Shown: positions 9,871-21,997 of the stretch, in pieces | How the letters are laid out: every line of letters starts with the position of its first letter | How positions within the stretch are numbered: the first letter of the stretch is position 1 | DNA from: Larix kaempferi | Taxonomy: Eukaryota > Streptophyta > Pinopsida > Pinales > Pinaceae | Direction: 5' to 3' | Length of the DNA stretch: 64,000 nt | Assembly: GCA_027924585.1 (NCBI GenBank) | Contig: BSBM01000643.1 | Location: 17,780,501-17,844,500, forward strand | The notes under the pieces: model-generated | Databases searched by the model: none | Seen by the model: only the letters and a program-made list of their open reading frames with translations | What the model was told of the DNA's origin: nothing | Translations under genes and position numbers: made by a program

Positions 9871-12110
9871 TCTTACCCTCGAAATAACCTCCAGATTAAG
9901 GGGATATTCGGGTGATAAGTTTAAGATCCTACGGGATCTTCTCTAGGGGAAATCCACCAGAGTGTCAGGAAAATCAGCCAGGATGGCTGAAACAGTGTTT
10001 CTCCTAAGGGTATGCTACAAAAGAAAAGCAGTCCAGAAAAACAACTCAAACTAAGGAAACAAGTAGACTTATGTGACAGAGTGGATTCAAAGTCTGGAAC
10101 CTCATGGGATTATCAAGGCATCGCAAACCGCGATATATTGCAGGGTCCAACAATATGATGCGACAAGGAGGATTCAGACTGTACCCTTTCTTGCATACCC
10201 AATTACCTGGACAATATGTGCGTGTTAATCTCCCCGAGTGTTGTTCTCGGTGTATTGCTTTGCCAAGACGGCCAAATGGTTAACTCGGTTGGTTTCAGGA
10301 ATCCTAATGGTGTCTCCCGATATACGCAAGGTACGTGGGAGCTCAAATCCGTAGTGGTACTGTCTAATGCACAACTGTTCGGCAAGAGACCTTCCGATAT
10401 ACTACCGAGTATGTGATACACCCTTCGATATATGCCAAGTATGGATTATGGTACTTGGTGGGTACGTGAAGGAGCTCGATATACCTATAAGTACATGGAA
10501 GACTACAGTATCCCCGGGATACAGTGCTGACAAATAACGACAACTGCCATGCTTAACGACACCGGAACACGTCTCTAACTTACACACAAGTTTCTAAATA
10601 TTTTACCCTAGTTCTACCATTAATTTTATTTGGATGGTTAGGTGAATGCATGAGGTGAGTACATAATCAGAAACATGATGCAAGTCCTAGCTACATGCAA
10701 AAGTATGCTTTTATTTTCGATGAATGTTACCTATGGGAAGGAGAAATATTCTTTTTCTTTCTGACAATTTTGACCAAAGCAATGCATGCAACACAATCCC
10801 AACTCTACGAAAAATGATGTCGAAGCATTATTTTCCTTTTCGTGCAAAACAAAAAATTCACAACACTACTAAATCCAAATCACAACAATTTTCCTTTTCT
10901 TTTTCTTTTCAAAGTAAAGCAATACTAGGTAATGAAAAGAGAGGATTCCGAGATGGAGTATGCAAGCTTTTCAATTTCACTTTCAATGACCTAAAAGCAA
11001 TAAAAGTTAAAAATGCACCTATGTTTCCTTAGCATAGAATTAATTTTGCAAAAATCGAAGCATCTTTGAGTCTTTCAAGAAGACGAGTGATTCATAATTC
11101 AAGAAAAAACACAATTGGTCATATATTCATTCAATTTTTCCAGAACATAAATGAAAACGTCCCTATGCACAACAATTTTCTTCAAAAAGCTTGAGAAATG
11201 ATGGGAAAGAAACACTTTTTAACTTTTCAATGGATGTATCAAAATGATAATTTGATAACAACTATGATTTCAGATGTGAATGATTGAAAAGAAAACACTA
11301 CTTGCAGAACTCAATACACTCAGAGAACTCAAGAAAAGACGAGCACTCAGTCAAGCTGAAAGACACATAAGACTCAAAATCAAACAGTAGCAAGCAAACC
11401 AAGCAAGCAAAGATCAAATAATAAATGTAAATGAGGTCTGGAGGCTGATCTAATGCACTGAATAGATCAGGGGTGGAAGGAAGGGAATGGAAGGGTGAGC
11501 GGATGAAGGTGGAGGAGACAAGAGTATCCACCACTACTGGTCTTCAGACTTGTCCAAGACGGAACACTGAATCAATCCAAACAAAACCAAATGCTCAAAA
11601 CACAAATCAAATATGGGATCTCTGGCTGGATCTTGCAGCACAGAGGGAGTTCATACAGCAAACCAAAGTTCAGACTGACAAATGGAGAGGGGATGCCTGC
11701 ATGGCAAGTTTTGACAAATCAGCGCACTCTATGCTTATACACAGTGCGACGTCGCAGTTTACCTGTATGGTAAGTGCGACGACATCGTAGTTTACCAATT
11801 AAAGGAATGTGATGAGCAACTAACAGGTAAAGAACAGAGGCTAGAAGTGACATAGTGTTGCTCTGTTTCCACTAACCAGGTGCGACAGGCGGAGTCTAAA
11901 TTAAAAAATGAATAAGATCTCCTAGCAATGAACCATGGAATTGTTTGAAAATGAGTAGTACAAACTCAGAGGAAGTAGAACAGAGTCTTCTCAACGAAGA
12001 TCTGATAGTGAAATCAACTCACAAAGAAAATGACAAAATAAAAAGGCTTGTGTGAGGCAATCAACTGAAAATGACTCTCAGACTGACCACTATTAAAACA
12101 AAATGTACGT
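9871..12110 (-). other. Untranslated leader of Gypsy-A
   Basis: About 2.2 kb between the primer-binding site and gag without a supportable gene; small frames here are short and unlike any family. Long leaders are known in Tat/Ogre elements. Two local features stand out: a cluster of CGATATA-type words at 10128-10480, and GTCGCA/TGCGAC words around 11747-11790, including the 12-bp palindrome TGCGACGTCGCA. Confidence 0.6.
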
Positions 12111-12128
12111 TCCCCAGTATGGTCGCCA
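12111..12128 (-). promoter_or_regulatory. Primer-binding site of Gypsy-A
   Basis: The minus strand reads TGGCGACCATACTGGGGA eight bases after the LTR end. This pattern, starting TGGCGAC and ending CTGGGGA, resembles the tRNA-complementary sites of Tat/Ogre elements (a tRNA-Arg type from memory). It fixes the LTR end and the direction of the element. Confidence 0.75.
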
Positions 12129-12136
12129 GATTTTTT

Positions 12137-12965
12137 TGATGGACAATCCACTTGAGTGGACACCAGCAAGATCTCCCTAGCTCAATGTGAGTCTAGAACA
12201 AATAGAACAGACTACAAATGGATTTCCTAGATCTACTTAAGGATCAAGTGGTAGATTCCTTACCTTTTACTTCACAATCCTCTTTATTGAACGTTGCTCC
12301 ACATCCAACGGTCGTTAGATCTCAGCTGCAAGACCTGTTAAGACACAAACAACAAGATAACACGAGTAAAGAGCATCTATACAATAAGAGATCTAAGTAA
12401 ATAGTTAAGCAAGTAAACTACTCAATATCATCACACATCAACAATATTGGTGGAAAGCAGTTGTATTATTGTAAATAGAGGGAAATACATAGTAGAGATA
12501 TAGAACTACAACCACGGCTTAACACTGCAGCCCTTCTCCATCCAAGCCATTTGCCATATCCTCCCAAGGAAGTTTGAGTCTCCTAATAGGTGAGTAGAGA
12601 TCTCACAAGGATGATTTCACCAACATGTAGATACCATAGACTTCCTCCCCTTAGGATGGGAGTGAGCTTCATTTAAATAGGACTAAGTGGATAGGATAGG
12701 TTGAGATATGATAGGAGAGGCTTAAGGGATATCTCCAAGGTGTTAGGAACCAAGTGCTAGCTCTCCAAGAGGTCATGGATAGGGTCCCAAGTCAGCAGGC
12801 TTCGAGAAGGGACTCGAAGAAGCTATTTTTACCATCCAACTGACTTCGTCGCACCCTGTAATAGGGAAAGGTGCGACGTCATAGGTTGCTTGAGTGCAGC
12901 CCGCGACGACCTCTCAAAACCTAGTACAAATGAGTACAAATCCATCCAGGTCAATCACTCAATCA
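12137..12965 (-). repeat. 5' LTR of Gypsy-A (829 bp)
   Basis: Bounded on the plus strand by TGATGGACA and CTCAATCA, giving the short inverted ends TGAT/ATCA. One side is followed by the PBS and the other abuts broken Gypsy-B coding sequence. A TATA-like signal lies inside in the right direction. Near 12847-12880 it carries a hairpin of CGTCGCACC and GGTGCGACG around an 11-13 base loop. Confidence 0.75.
12671..12680 (-). promoter_or_regulatory. Likely TATA box of the Gypsy-A LTR
   Basis: The minus strand reads CTATTTAAAT, in the middle of the LTR and facing the element. Confidence 0.45.
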
Positions 12966-14565
12966 GGGAAACTTCAGGGGTGTATACACTGAATCTGATG
13001 ATGAGGAGATTTTAGGTGTAACATTAACCACCAACTGTTTCTTTTGACTAGTGGTAAGCTCCTCTGGTGCGGTTCCTGTCGCCAGAAACTGAAGGATTTT
13101 TTCATAGTAGTCATCAGCCACCTTGACTCTGAAAATTTGTGCATCTGGTAACCCATCTTTGATGTTGGTTGGTTCTTCCCCTGTTTCAATTCGGGACAAA
13201 TGATTTGGCACTGCATTCAAGCAGCCTGGCTTCACAATTACCTCAAAATCAAAATCCTAAAAAAGAAGCAACCAATGACATATCTTCCCCCTCAAATGCA
13301 GGCTTATTGACCAGGTATTTCAAAGCAGAATGGTCTGTGAACATCTTGAAGTGACTTCCCAATAGATAATGCCTAAAATTCTGCAGTGCATATACCATTG
13401 CTAGACCTTCCCTCTCGGTAGTTGTATAGTTTCGCTCCGTAGATGACAACTTACGACTTGCAAAAGCAATTGGGTGATCCAGATCTCCTACCCCTGGTTG
13501 CACAAGCACTACCCCTAGCACAATCGATGATGCATCCACATGGACATGGAAGTCCTTGCTCCAGTCAGGAAATACCAATATCGGTACAGAAGCCATTTTA
13601 GCCTTCAACATCTCAAAGATTAATTGACATTCTGGACTCCATAAGAATACTGCATCCTTCTTTAGCAACTTTTCCATCGGGGCCGTGATCACTACATAAC
13701 CACGGATAAACATGCAATAGTACCCTGTGGGCCCCAGCGTTGCTCTCAATTGCTTGACAGTTGTAGGTAGTGTTAATATTAGGATGAGCGCAATCTTGGT
13801 CGGGTCAACCAACAATACTTGCTTGCAAACAATGTGACCCAACAATATCCCAAATGTTGCACAGAAAATGCACTTCTTCAAGTTCAGTGATATCTGATGC
13901 TGCCGACAACACTCTAACATGAGTCACAGATTAGCTAGATGATTGCTGATCAACCCATAAATTGTCCAGTCATCCATATAAACTTGCAAAAACTTCTGAA
14001 TAAAATATTGGAATGCAACGAAAACGACTCGGGAGAATACTGCAAGTGCGTTCTTAAGCCCAAACGACATCACCCTGTACTAGAAACAACCCCATTCCAT
14101 CACAAATGTCATCTTGTGGCGATCCTCTTTCACAATCTTGATTTGATGATAGCCAGAGAAACCATCCGTGAAAGAATACATTTCTTGACCGCCCACTCCT
14201 TCCAACACCTCATCAGTGAAAGGTGTCGGAAAAGGATCATGCATGCATGCATCATTTAGCTTTTGCAAGTCGACACAAATTCATACTTCACCTGTCTTCT
14301 TATCTTGCACCACCATAGGGCTGATCCATTCTTATTCTTCGACTGGTTCAATGATGCCAGTATCCAGCATGTGATCAAGTTCAACGTTGACCCTTTCCTT
14401 ATGTCGTGGATTAAGGTGATACGGTCGCTGCCTAATTGGTTTCGCATCTGGCTTCAACGGAATCTTCATCTCCCCCAGATTCCCCAAGATTCCCTTCATC
14501 TCGAAAAACTTCGTAGGGAACAAGTATTGGAATTCATGCAACATGTCTGTGACCTTTGCCATCAT
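12966..14565 (-). pseudogene. Reverse transcriptase and RNase H of Gypsy-B
   Basis: RT pieces occur in order on the minus strand: PIRQRPYHLNPRHKE (14332-14565), SFTDGFSGYHQIKI with the preceding FPTPF (14080-14268), catalytic YMDD (13969-13980), then connection and RNase H (13249-13920) with FHVHVDASS, IAFASRKLS and the TDHSALKYL segment. The frame shifts at about 14270-14330, 14079 and 13247, with a stop after the YMDD at about 13932. After RNase H the protein continues to ETGEEP and stops abruptly at the Gypsy-A LTR. YMDD is intact. This is a chromovirus-like or related gypsy RT by motif style; I cannot place the clade. Confidence 0.85.
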
Positions 14566-15342
14566 TTCTTCATCCCAGTAGTCCCCAACATTCCCAAACT
14601 TTGGGTTCTCCTACATCCCAATGTTGACTTTCCTAAGCTTCAGTGGCTGACTAATCGGATCAGCTGGTGCGCTCAGTGCTATGACATCCCAACTCCCTTC
14701 TGATTCTAGAATATTGACATTCCATCGGTCATCACCATCCTCTGGCCCTCCTGTAATATTATAACATTCCATCATTGACTGCATCTGACACTATATATGC
14801 GGATCCACAGGGTAGGAGACCGGAACCACCTTCAGAACGACATCGCAGATGAGCTGCAGGGCATTGTGAACATCCGGATTGGCATTCGCGAAACTAAAGG
14901 TATGAGTAAAGCGAACCGTAAACTCTAACCAAGTGGTAATCTCCCCGTGCAACTCAGTTGTGGCATACCAATATTGCAACACTTCATCCAATGTTTGGAT
15001 AAAGGCGTGGAACCATTCATCCTTCGGTCACGATGCCCACAAAGTCTAACATTCCATTAGATGACTGCTAATGTTATTCCATCCATCATACTTACCAATG
15101 TGGTATAATTCTATGTCGCCGAAGCAGACTTCCATCAGTCTTTGACACTACGACCACCCAGTAATCGAATTCTTATGAGTCTCCCAACAATGTCTTGGAG
15201 GAACCTTCAACGCCTCCTCCAATGCCAACAATCGTTGTGGTTCCGACACCTTGTCTTCAAATGCTACCAAAAACTCATACAACCCGCGCAATCCTTCGTA
15301 TATAGGAAACTCAACATTTTTAGTTGCGGCGCGGCACAATGA
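14566..15342 (-). pseudogene. Linker region of Gypsy-B pol between protease and RT
   Basis: Broken minus-strand coding. An open piece at 14791-14991 has aromatic and hydrophobic content (VLQYWYATTELHGEITTW) and 15148-15339 has another. No known domain is recognised. The position between protease and RT suggests a spacer domain of this element family. Confidence 0.4.
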
Positions 15343-15970
15343 CTACGTGATCAACTGACACTTGCGAAATGACACCTCATGCAAGTGATTATTCCAATTC
15401 TCTAAAGCATCATCAAAGTCGGAAGACGTAGAACTAGAGCTGCGCCAGCCAAGCTCGCCATCGGTAGTCGGATGAATGTAATCTTCTGAAATATTGTACA
15501 CGTGATCCCATCCACTGACAACTTCATCTTTTACCAGTTCAACATACCTGCGCCCTTTAGTTGGATCCAACGGAGCTATGAATTTGAGGTCACGGTTTTC
15601 AAAGGTCATCATATGCTTTTTAAAATTAATTACTATTGCACTATCGTTAGCCCATCCAATCCCTAACAATGTGGGATAGGAGCTTCCACCTTTGACAACC
15701 TCAATGACATCAAAATCAGCATAGGTCTTCATCCCTCAATATCCCCAACAAGGCACGGAACTCTCCCAATCGGTGTCACCTTGGCCTAATTAGCCAATCG
15801 CAGCTGTATGGGAGACCAGCTCAGTGTTGGGATCCCCATTTTCTGCCATGCCTACTTTGTTAGAATGTTGACATCTGAGCCAATATCTAGAATGACTGAA
15901 TCTACCTCGTAGTCCCCAATCTGGATATTCATGCGTATCTCTTTACCTGTCTTCCGCCTCTATAAAGAGT
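15343..15970 (-). pseudogene. Protease of Gypsy-B
   Basis: Aspartic protease. The active site DIGS (15876-15887) is preceded by VDSVIL and followed by DVNILTK, then a TAG. The second half lies at 15343-15732, with YPTLLGIGWANDSAIVIN, the usual second protease motif, and a long acidic tail. Several single stops and a frameshift near 15733 break it. The family usually has one uninterrupted domain of about 100 residues. Confidence 0.75.
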
Positions 15971-16681
15971 TTACCACAAACTCTTTCTGTCCCCTGGCAT
16001 GTCTATGCAACAGACCATCAATCTCAGCAAGAGCATCGAGATCTCTTGCCAGCGATAAATAAATTTTACAAAAATTCTGTAAAGTACCAGACTGCCGCAA
16101 TGGGCCTGCTTCTGAGGTTGAATAAAAAACACGGGGCATGTCACAACTAATTTTCTTACTGGTATTTCATCCCATTGCATGTCGTGCTTGAAAGAATGTA
16201 TCTCGCTCGGCATCAATATCAAACTGCACCTTCTTCTGCCCAGCTAACCGGATGAGTGTATGTGGATCATCTTCTCTTGTCGTCACACCTCCATGAGTGA
16301 TAACACCAACAATATCATCCTGCATCCTTGGTTCCACAGAAATTGTCGTGATAGTTGCGCCCTGAGTCTGGTTCAGTGGTGGATTCACAGGTTGGTTTGC
16401 ATTCTGGTTAGTGTTCTGATTTAGATGCTAATTTTGGTTCTGCGGCTGGTTTTGATTCTGCACTAGTTTCTGATTCTGCAACTGATTCTGATTATGCAAC
16501 TGATTCTGATTATGCAACTTCTGAACATTTCCTTCCTACCATCTCGCGATCAACTATGGACAGTTCTCAACAGTGTGATCGCCACCAAAGCAATATGTGC
16601 ACTATGTTTGCAACTGCGGGAAATCTCTCTGGTAGTGTCCCAACACTCCGCAATTATAACATTGGACAGGTCCACAACCTC
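15971..16681 (-). pseudogene. C-terminal gag of Gypsy-B with two zinc knuckles
   Basis: Two CCHC knuckles: CTYCFGGDHTVENC (16560-16601) is intact, while CYNCGVLGHYQRDF (16620-16661) has Phe for the last Cys. They are followed by an Asn/Gln-rich linker (repeats of QNQNQ, about 16400-16520) and an open piece at 16167-16388. A TAG lies between the knuckles. The coding stops at the hAT insertion and resumes at 23164. Confidence 0.8.
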
Positions 16682-16831
16682 GTCCTCCTTAGGGAAAATT
16701 TTAAGACCCCCCCTAAATTTCTATATATAATAATTGGGCGAATCCCAATGATATACAGGAAAATATGAAGGCTATTTTATCAATGTTATATTATTTATAT
16801 ATAATTTTTTGACAAATATCTCATTGAATTA

Positions 16832-16990
16832 TATAATCTTGTAAAATCTTGGGGAATCTTTCACTAAACTATAAAGCCTTGTAAAGTCTTGGCGGATCTT
16901 TCACAAAATCATAAAACCTTATAAAGACTTGGTGAATATTTTACTAAATTATAAAATATTGTGAAGTCTTGGCAATTTTTTCGATAAATT
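16832..16990. repeat. Subterminal tandem repeat of the hAT element, about 39-bp units
   Basis: Four to five degenerate units begin near 16832, 16870, 16910, 16950 and 16990. The core is CTTGTAAAGTCTTGG followed by ATCTTTCAC. Subterminal repeats are typical transposase-contact sites in hAT elements, so the position is suggestive; binding is inference. Confidence 0.7.
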
Positions 16991-18151
16991 TTAAAACCAT
17001 ATATAGTAATAGAAAAACATATTTAAAAAATACTAATAGGATAAAAATATTAATAAATCATCACATAGCAAGCCCTCTTTTGGTGGTAGTTTGGTACCTC
17101 ACTCTAACTATCACAGTACATAGAAATTCATCATACTCTGAGAATATTCTTGAAAAACAACAATAGAACCACACTCCATTTGACAATGCAACTCACAAGT
17201 ATCATACCCCAACTATATTATAGCCATGCAATTTCCATTCAAATAGAAATCACTTGCCAAAGAAATGCAAGGAGACATACTCTACCCATCCCCTTTCTAG
17301 AAAATGACGATTTTTAGCCCTTTTGGCTGAAATACAGTTCGTGTCATGTTTGTCATGCACACCACTCACTGTGTAATTAAAGCAACCCCTTCAATAAGGG
17401 CTCATCTCCAAACAAAAGCATCAAAAAATCATTTTCTTTGTCTTATTGGTCATATTTGTATCTAGTATCCATAACCCGCAACAAAATCATAATCTGACTA
17501 TTAGATAAAATTCACGGCTAAACCCATGCAATCCCTTCATTCAAAGAAATAGTAATTGAAAAAAAAGGCACAAAATCAAATGTTTCTTATGCTAGACCTA
17601 ATTTCTCCATGGGATTTGGAGAATTAGCAGGTTCTGGTTCCTTTATGTCAACCACAACAACATCCGATGTTAGGAAGGTATTTTCCATGGATTCTGCATG
17701 CTCAAAGCAACACCTAACCACCTTCTTTCAAGCACAACAATTGAGAATGTTTTGCAACAAATATACTACAGAATTTGGCATATATGTAGTTAACAACACA
17801 CCAAAAAACAACATATAGCCATACCAAGTATAAAATACCAACAAATGGACAAAGAAAGAGAAATGATGGCCAGCAACATGCACAAACAACAAATAATTAT
17901 GCTTTTATGTGTGTTGAGGTTTAAGATCATGGTTAATTATGTTTCAGTGCATCGTATTATGACTCAAATTTGAACAGTTCACTTTCACATAAGCCATTTA
18001 TGATAAATTTCATATATATCAGAAACACAAATTATTAAAAGATTAAAAATTGCAAAATAAAGTCCACGAAACTCTAAAATCTAAATATAACTGAGACATC
18101 CTGAAAAATATATTTATGTAAATGATAGTACAACTCCACATGTTAGGAACA
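16991..18151. other. hAT interior without recognisable gene
   Basis: AT-rich DNA with scattered short frames only. The 69-residue frame at 17609-17818 has no recognisable features. No repeat unit stands out. Confidence 0.4.
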
Positions 18152-19185
18152 AAAAGGCTACTTAGGCTTGTTTCTCAATACTTAACTAATTTTTCCAATG
18201 GCGAGCATTTTTCTGGTAGGGTGAAAAACAGGCTGAATGGCTATTTTGGCAGGAAAATATCAGCTTGACCAAAGACTTGTTTTGAAAAATGAGTCAATTT
18301 TCAAGTGAATAAATCATCCACCTACCAACTTCTGCTCTCATAAAAATTCTATCCCTCATAGGTGAGAAATGGTGGGCATTTCCCTAAGGCCATTTAAGCC
18401 ATTTTTCGGTGCAAAACAAGTGAGTGGTTGTTTTGGCTGGCCAATATTTTCTTTACCATAGACTTTTTTTTCAAAATGGAGCCAATGTTCAAGTGCATAA
18501 ATCATCCACCTGCAAGCTGATGCTTTCATTAATTTTTAATCCTTCACAGGTGAGAAATGGTGGGCATTTTCCCAAGGCTACCTAAGCCCGTTTTTAAATA
18601 CTTAGCCAATTTTTCCAATGGCGAGCATTTTTCTGGTAGGGTGCAAAATAGATTGAATGGATGTTTTGGTAGGAAAATATCTCCTTGACCAGAGATTCAT
18701 TTTAGAAAATGAGTCATTGGTCAAGTGAATAAATCATCCACCTACAAACTTATGCTCTCATCATTGTTTTATCTCTCACAGGTGAGAAATGGTGGGAATT
18801 TTCCCAAGGCTACCTAAGCCCATTTTTAAATACTTAGCCAATTTTGCCAATGGTGAGCATTTTTCTGGTAGGGTGCAAAACAGGTTGAATGGATGTTTTG
18901 GTAGGAAAATATCTCCTTGACCAGAGATTCGTTTTAAAAATTGAGTCAATGGTCAAGTGAATAAATCATCCACCTACAAACTTATGCTCTCATAAATTTT
19001 TTATCTCTCACGGGTGGGAAATGGTGAGCATTTTCCTAAGGCCATTTAGGCTAGTTCTAGGTGCAAAACAGGATGAGTGGTTGTTTTGGAAGGCCAATAT
19101 TTTCTTTACCATAGATTGTTTTTCAAAATGGAGCCAATGGTCAAGTGCATAAATCATCCTCCTGCAACCTGATGCTTTCAGAAAA
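18152..19185. repeat. Two-form tandem array inside the hAT element
   Basis: Five consecutive units share the start GGTGAGAAATGGTGGGCATTT and the end region ATAAATCATCCACCT. Long units of 232 bp (18549-18780, 18781-19012, and a partial first one from 18152) contain AGCATTTTTCTGGTAGGGTG. Short units of 188 bp (18361-18548, and 19013 to about 19185) lack part of it and have TTGTTTTGG(C/A)(T/A)GGCCAAT instead. The order is long, short, long, long, short. The array abuts the LINE fragment. Confidence 0.85.
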
Positions 19186-20030
19186 AGTTGACGGTCATGT
19201 AAGAACCCAAATTGTTCCTTAGAAATATATTTTGATAAACGAGGTTTCAATCTCATAGCAATGATTTTTGCTATGACTTTGTAGATTAGGTTGCAAAGAG
19301 AGATAGGACGAAATTCATTGAAACCTTCAAGATGTGAGCACTTAAGAATAAGAGTAAAAAAGGTAGAGTTAATCGCACCTGAGATAGATCCAACCAACCT
19401 GGATTCCTCCACCGCATTCAGAATATCCTGCCCCTTGATTTCATAAAAGGAAATAAACAGTTTCACAGACCAACCATCCGGTCCAGGGATTTTTTCGTTT
19501 GAGAATCCCTTAAGGATATTCTCAACTTCAATCAGAGAAACCGAGGCAAATATCCCATCCCCTTCTTCCTCAGTCAAAAGCCTATGATATTCCCTAATAA
19601 CTTTGAACTGTTCAGGAAGAGTAGTTGTTTTTAGGTCCTTAAAAATATTATGAAAATGTTGGACAACTTCAATATGTAAATCTTTAACAGAGGATATCTT
19701 TTCCCCATCACTATCATTTAGTTCCCAAATAACATCTTGATTCTTCTTGGATTCCACAAATTTATGGAAAAATTTAGTGTTGTTATCCCCTGCCCGAATC
19801 CATAGTGCCCAGCTTTTTAAATGCCATGAATCCTCCTAAAACCTCAGAATGTATTGTTTTTTCTTCTCTAGATCAATCAATTTGCTATATTCAGGACCTA
19901 GGATGGAAGACAAGATTTGCTGATAAGATGGATTCAATATCCCCCTCAACTCGAGTTAGTTCCTGCAACATCAACATCTTTTTTTCTTTTTCATCGGATG
20001 GTAAATGATTTGAGACATTTTAATTTTTTT
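19186..20030 (-). pseudogene. LINE (L1-type) reverse transcriptase fragment in the hAT element
   Basis: The minus-strand protein has the usual plant LINE order: WIRAGDNNTKFFHK (about 19760-19800), then a spacer, KIPGPDGW, and FRPISLCNLIYKVIAKIIAMRL, QFGFLHDRQ. This corresponds to the N-terminal half of RT. It ends where the tandem array begins, so the catalytic (F/Y)xDD part is absent. Upstream of 19757 the frame is broken. It is either a truncated insertion or a piece captured by the transposon. Confidence 0.85.
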
Positions 20031-21997
20031 ACCAAGCAGTTCATAGCAGAAACCCCGACCTCCACAATCAGGTTAGACAAACAGTTTTAGACCTATTTGT
20101 TGAAATAATGACTCATTGTGGTTTGAGAGGCATAATTGAATTCAACCAACCTGCTAACTCTAAAAAAATTTGTAAGACATCGTACCTAAAATACTAATGG
20201 CTATGTCCCTGAGATAATAATTAATTTGTAATTATATTTTTTTAAGAATGTTAAATGTATCAATCTATTGTCCAATCTCTACCACCAAAAGCTATGAAAT
20301 GCACCACTAATGATTTATAGGATTTTACATAGCCAAACATAACTATAAAACCGCCTAATGCAATAAGAGAGAAGCTTTTTTTGGATCAGGTATTAGTTGG
20401 AGGAAATACCCCAAACCCCCTTTCGTGCATCCAACTTTTAGCTCTAACTCCTGTAACCTAGCTTATCTTCTTCCATAACAATTAAATCTTTGTACAAAGC
20501 AAGCAAGTGAAAATGCCAAGGAAAGTGAGAGAGCTAAGGATTCGTCTACTATACCTCCTATTTCCTATTCTTAAATGGACTGATACTGGCATTGAAATAA
20601 TTCCCTCAATCGTGCACAGACGAATTAGTGACCAATCCAGCATTGGGGGCTCCCATATCCATAATGAAACTCCTTATCTATCTATCTATATATCTATCTA
20701 TCTATATCAGGTTCTTCCCCTTCACTCGATCTCTCGGATTTGCTGGCTTAGTTGATTCTACTACACATACGATCAATAAGATAGTCCACCCCCTCTTTTG
20801 GTGTTATAGGGATCTTCATCAACAAGGATACCAGAGCCAAAGTGCGGAATTCAATCATATAATGAGACAATAGCCACTGGTTGAGATATTTGTCTCAAAT
20901 TTGTTGTTGCATGTTATCCAATGGGTTGAATAAATTATTCATTGATTTATGCTACCAAACAGTTAATTGTTTGCTACTATTATCATGTAATATTTATGCT
21001 TCCATGTAATATTTATCCTTCACGTCCCAGGCTTGTCATGTTCCATTTGTCTTGAGATGCATGATGATCGTGTTCCATCTGCCCTAGGATGCATGACAGG
21101 CGTATTGTCTGTGGGCCAGGCTGCATGTTTGGTGGATGCCACCTCTATTACATTATATAAGTCACATACATCCAAGTACTGATGTTTGTGTGGGCACATG
21201 TTAGTTCAAAAAGTTGCATGTTGTTGTCGAAGATATAAGCAGATAAAATTCCCTACCCGACCTCTCAAGGTTGTTTTTCTTTCTTAGAAAGAGGCAAACT
21301 CGATTGAGTAAAGCTACATCGTCCGTTATATATCATATAGACTAAAGAGGAAATGTGAACCAAAATCTTGGATAACGAGCTAATGCAAGCTACTTCTGTC
21401 TTTTCTTGATTACTACATTTTGGAAAGTTGTTAATGGCTACCAACTGTCACAGGAAATGGAGAGACAATCAATCTAGAATCTAGATGTTCTATAAGACAG
21501 TATTACATGTTTTTCATAGAATAAATATGCTGAAATTCGAGAACATTTTTTCGTTGCATAGGTGTAGAAAGTGATACAATGAAAAGATCGGCTATCATAA
21601 CTGTTGAAAATGAAATACAAGCTAGGTCTTCTTTTCACTCTACTGCACGGCTCGTCCGTCCATTGAGGACTAACTATCTTAAAGAGAGAGAATAGGTGCA
21701 TCAAATTTGTTTATAAACCGTTCTTTAATCTTTAGACCCACTAACAAAAACATCTAAGCGAGACAAGACAAAAAGAAAATTTTGACACTACTCGGCCGCC
21801 TAATTTGAACAATATTTTGATGAATGTCAATGTCTCTCAACAGCAAAACATTTTGTCTTAAATGTCTGAATGTTTACTTGCCTAAAAAAAACAACTCTGA
21901 GAGGGACTATTTAAACATCTTCGAAAGAGTCGGGGGCTTCACATACCCAATTAAAATAATAAAGAAATTGGAAAATCAAGTAGCCTCTTTATAGCAC
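20031..21997. other. hAT interior, AT-rich, no gene; TCTA microsatellite at 20675-20707
   Basis: No supportable coding sequence. A (TCTA)n run lies at 20675-20707, and a short direct repeat CATGTAATATTTAT occurs at 20985-21020. Confidence 0.4.

Larger units (their letters stand above)
1..12965 (-). mobile_element. Gypsy-A: Tat-like Ty3/gypsy LTR retrotransposon, 3' LTR outside the window
   Basis: Reading on the minus strand the order is 5' LTR (12965 to 12137), primer-binding site, leader of about 2.2 kb, gag, protease, RT-RNase H, integrase, and a second RNase H. A plus-strand gene follows between pol and the expected 3' LTR. Protease-RT-RNase H-integrase order is that of Ty3/gypsy. The long leader, tRNA-like PBS, second RNase H and antisense gene are traits described for the plant Tat/Ogre lineage. 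The right end abuts Gypsy-B coding sequence exactly at 12965/12966, so A inserted into B. The insertion duplication cannot be checked because the left end lies beyond base 1. Most genes carry single stops or frameshifts, so this copy is decayed. Confidence 0.85.

Noticed and set aside
10203-10587. Short frames in the Gypsy-A leader
   Set aside because: They overlap on both strands, have no family features, and lie in a repeat-like CGATATA cluster.
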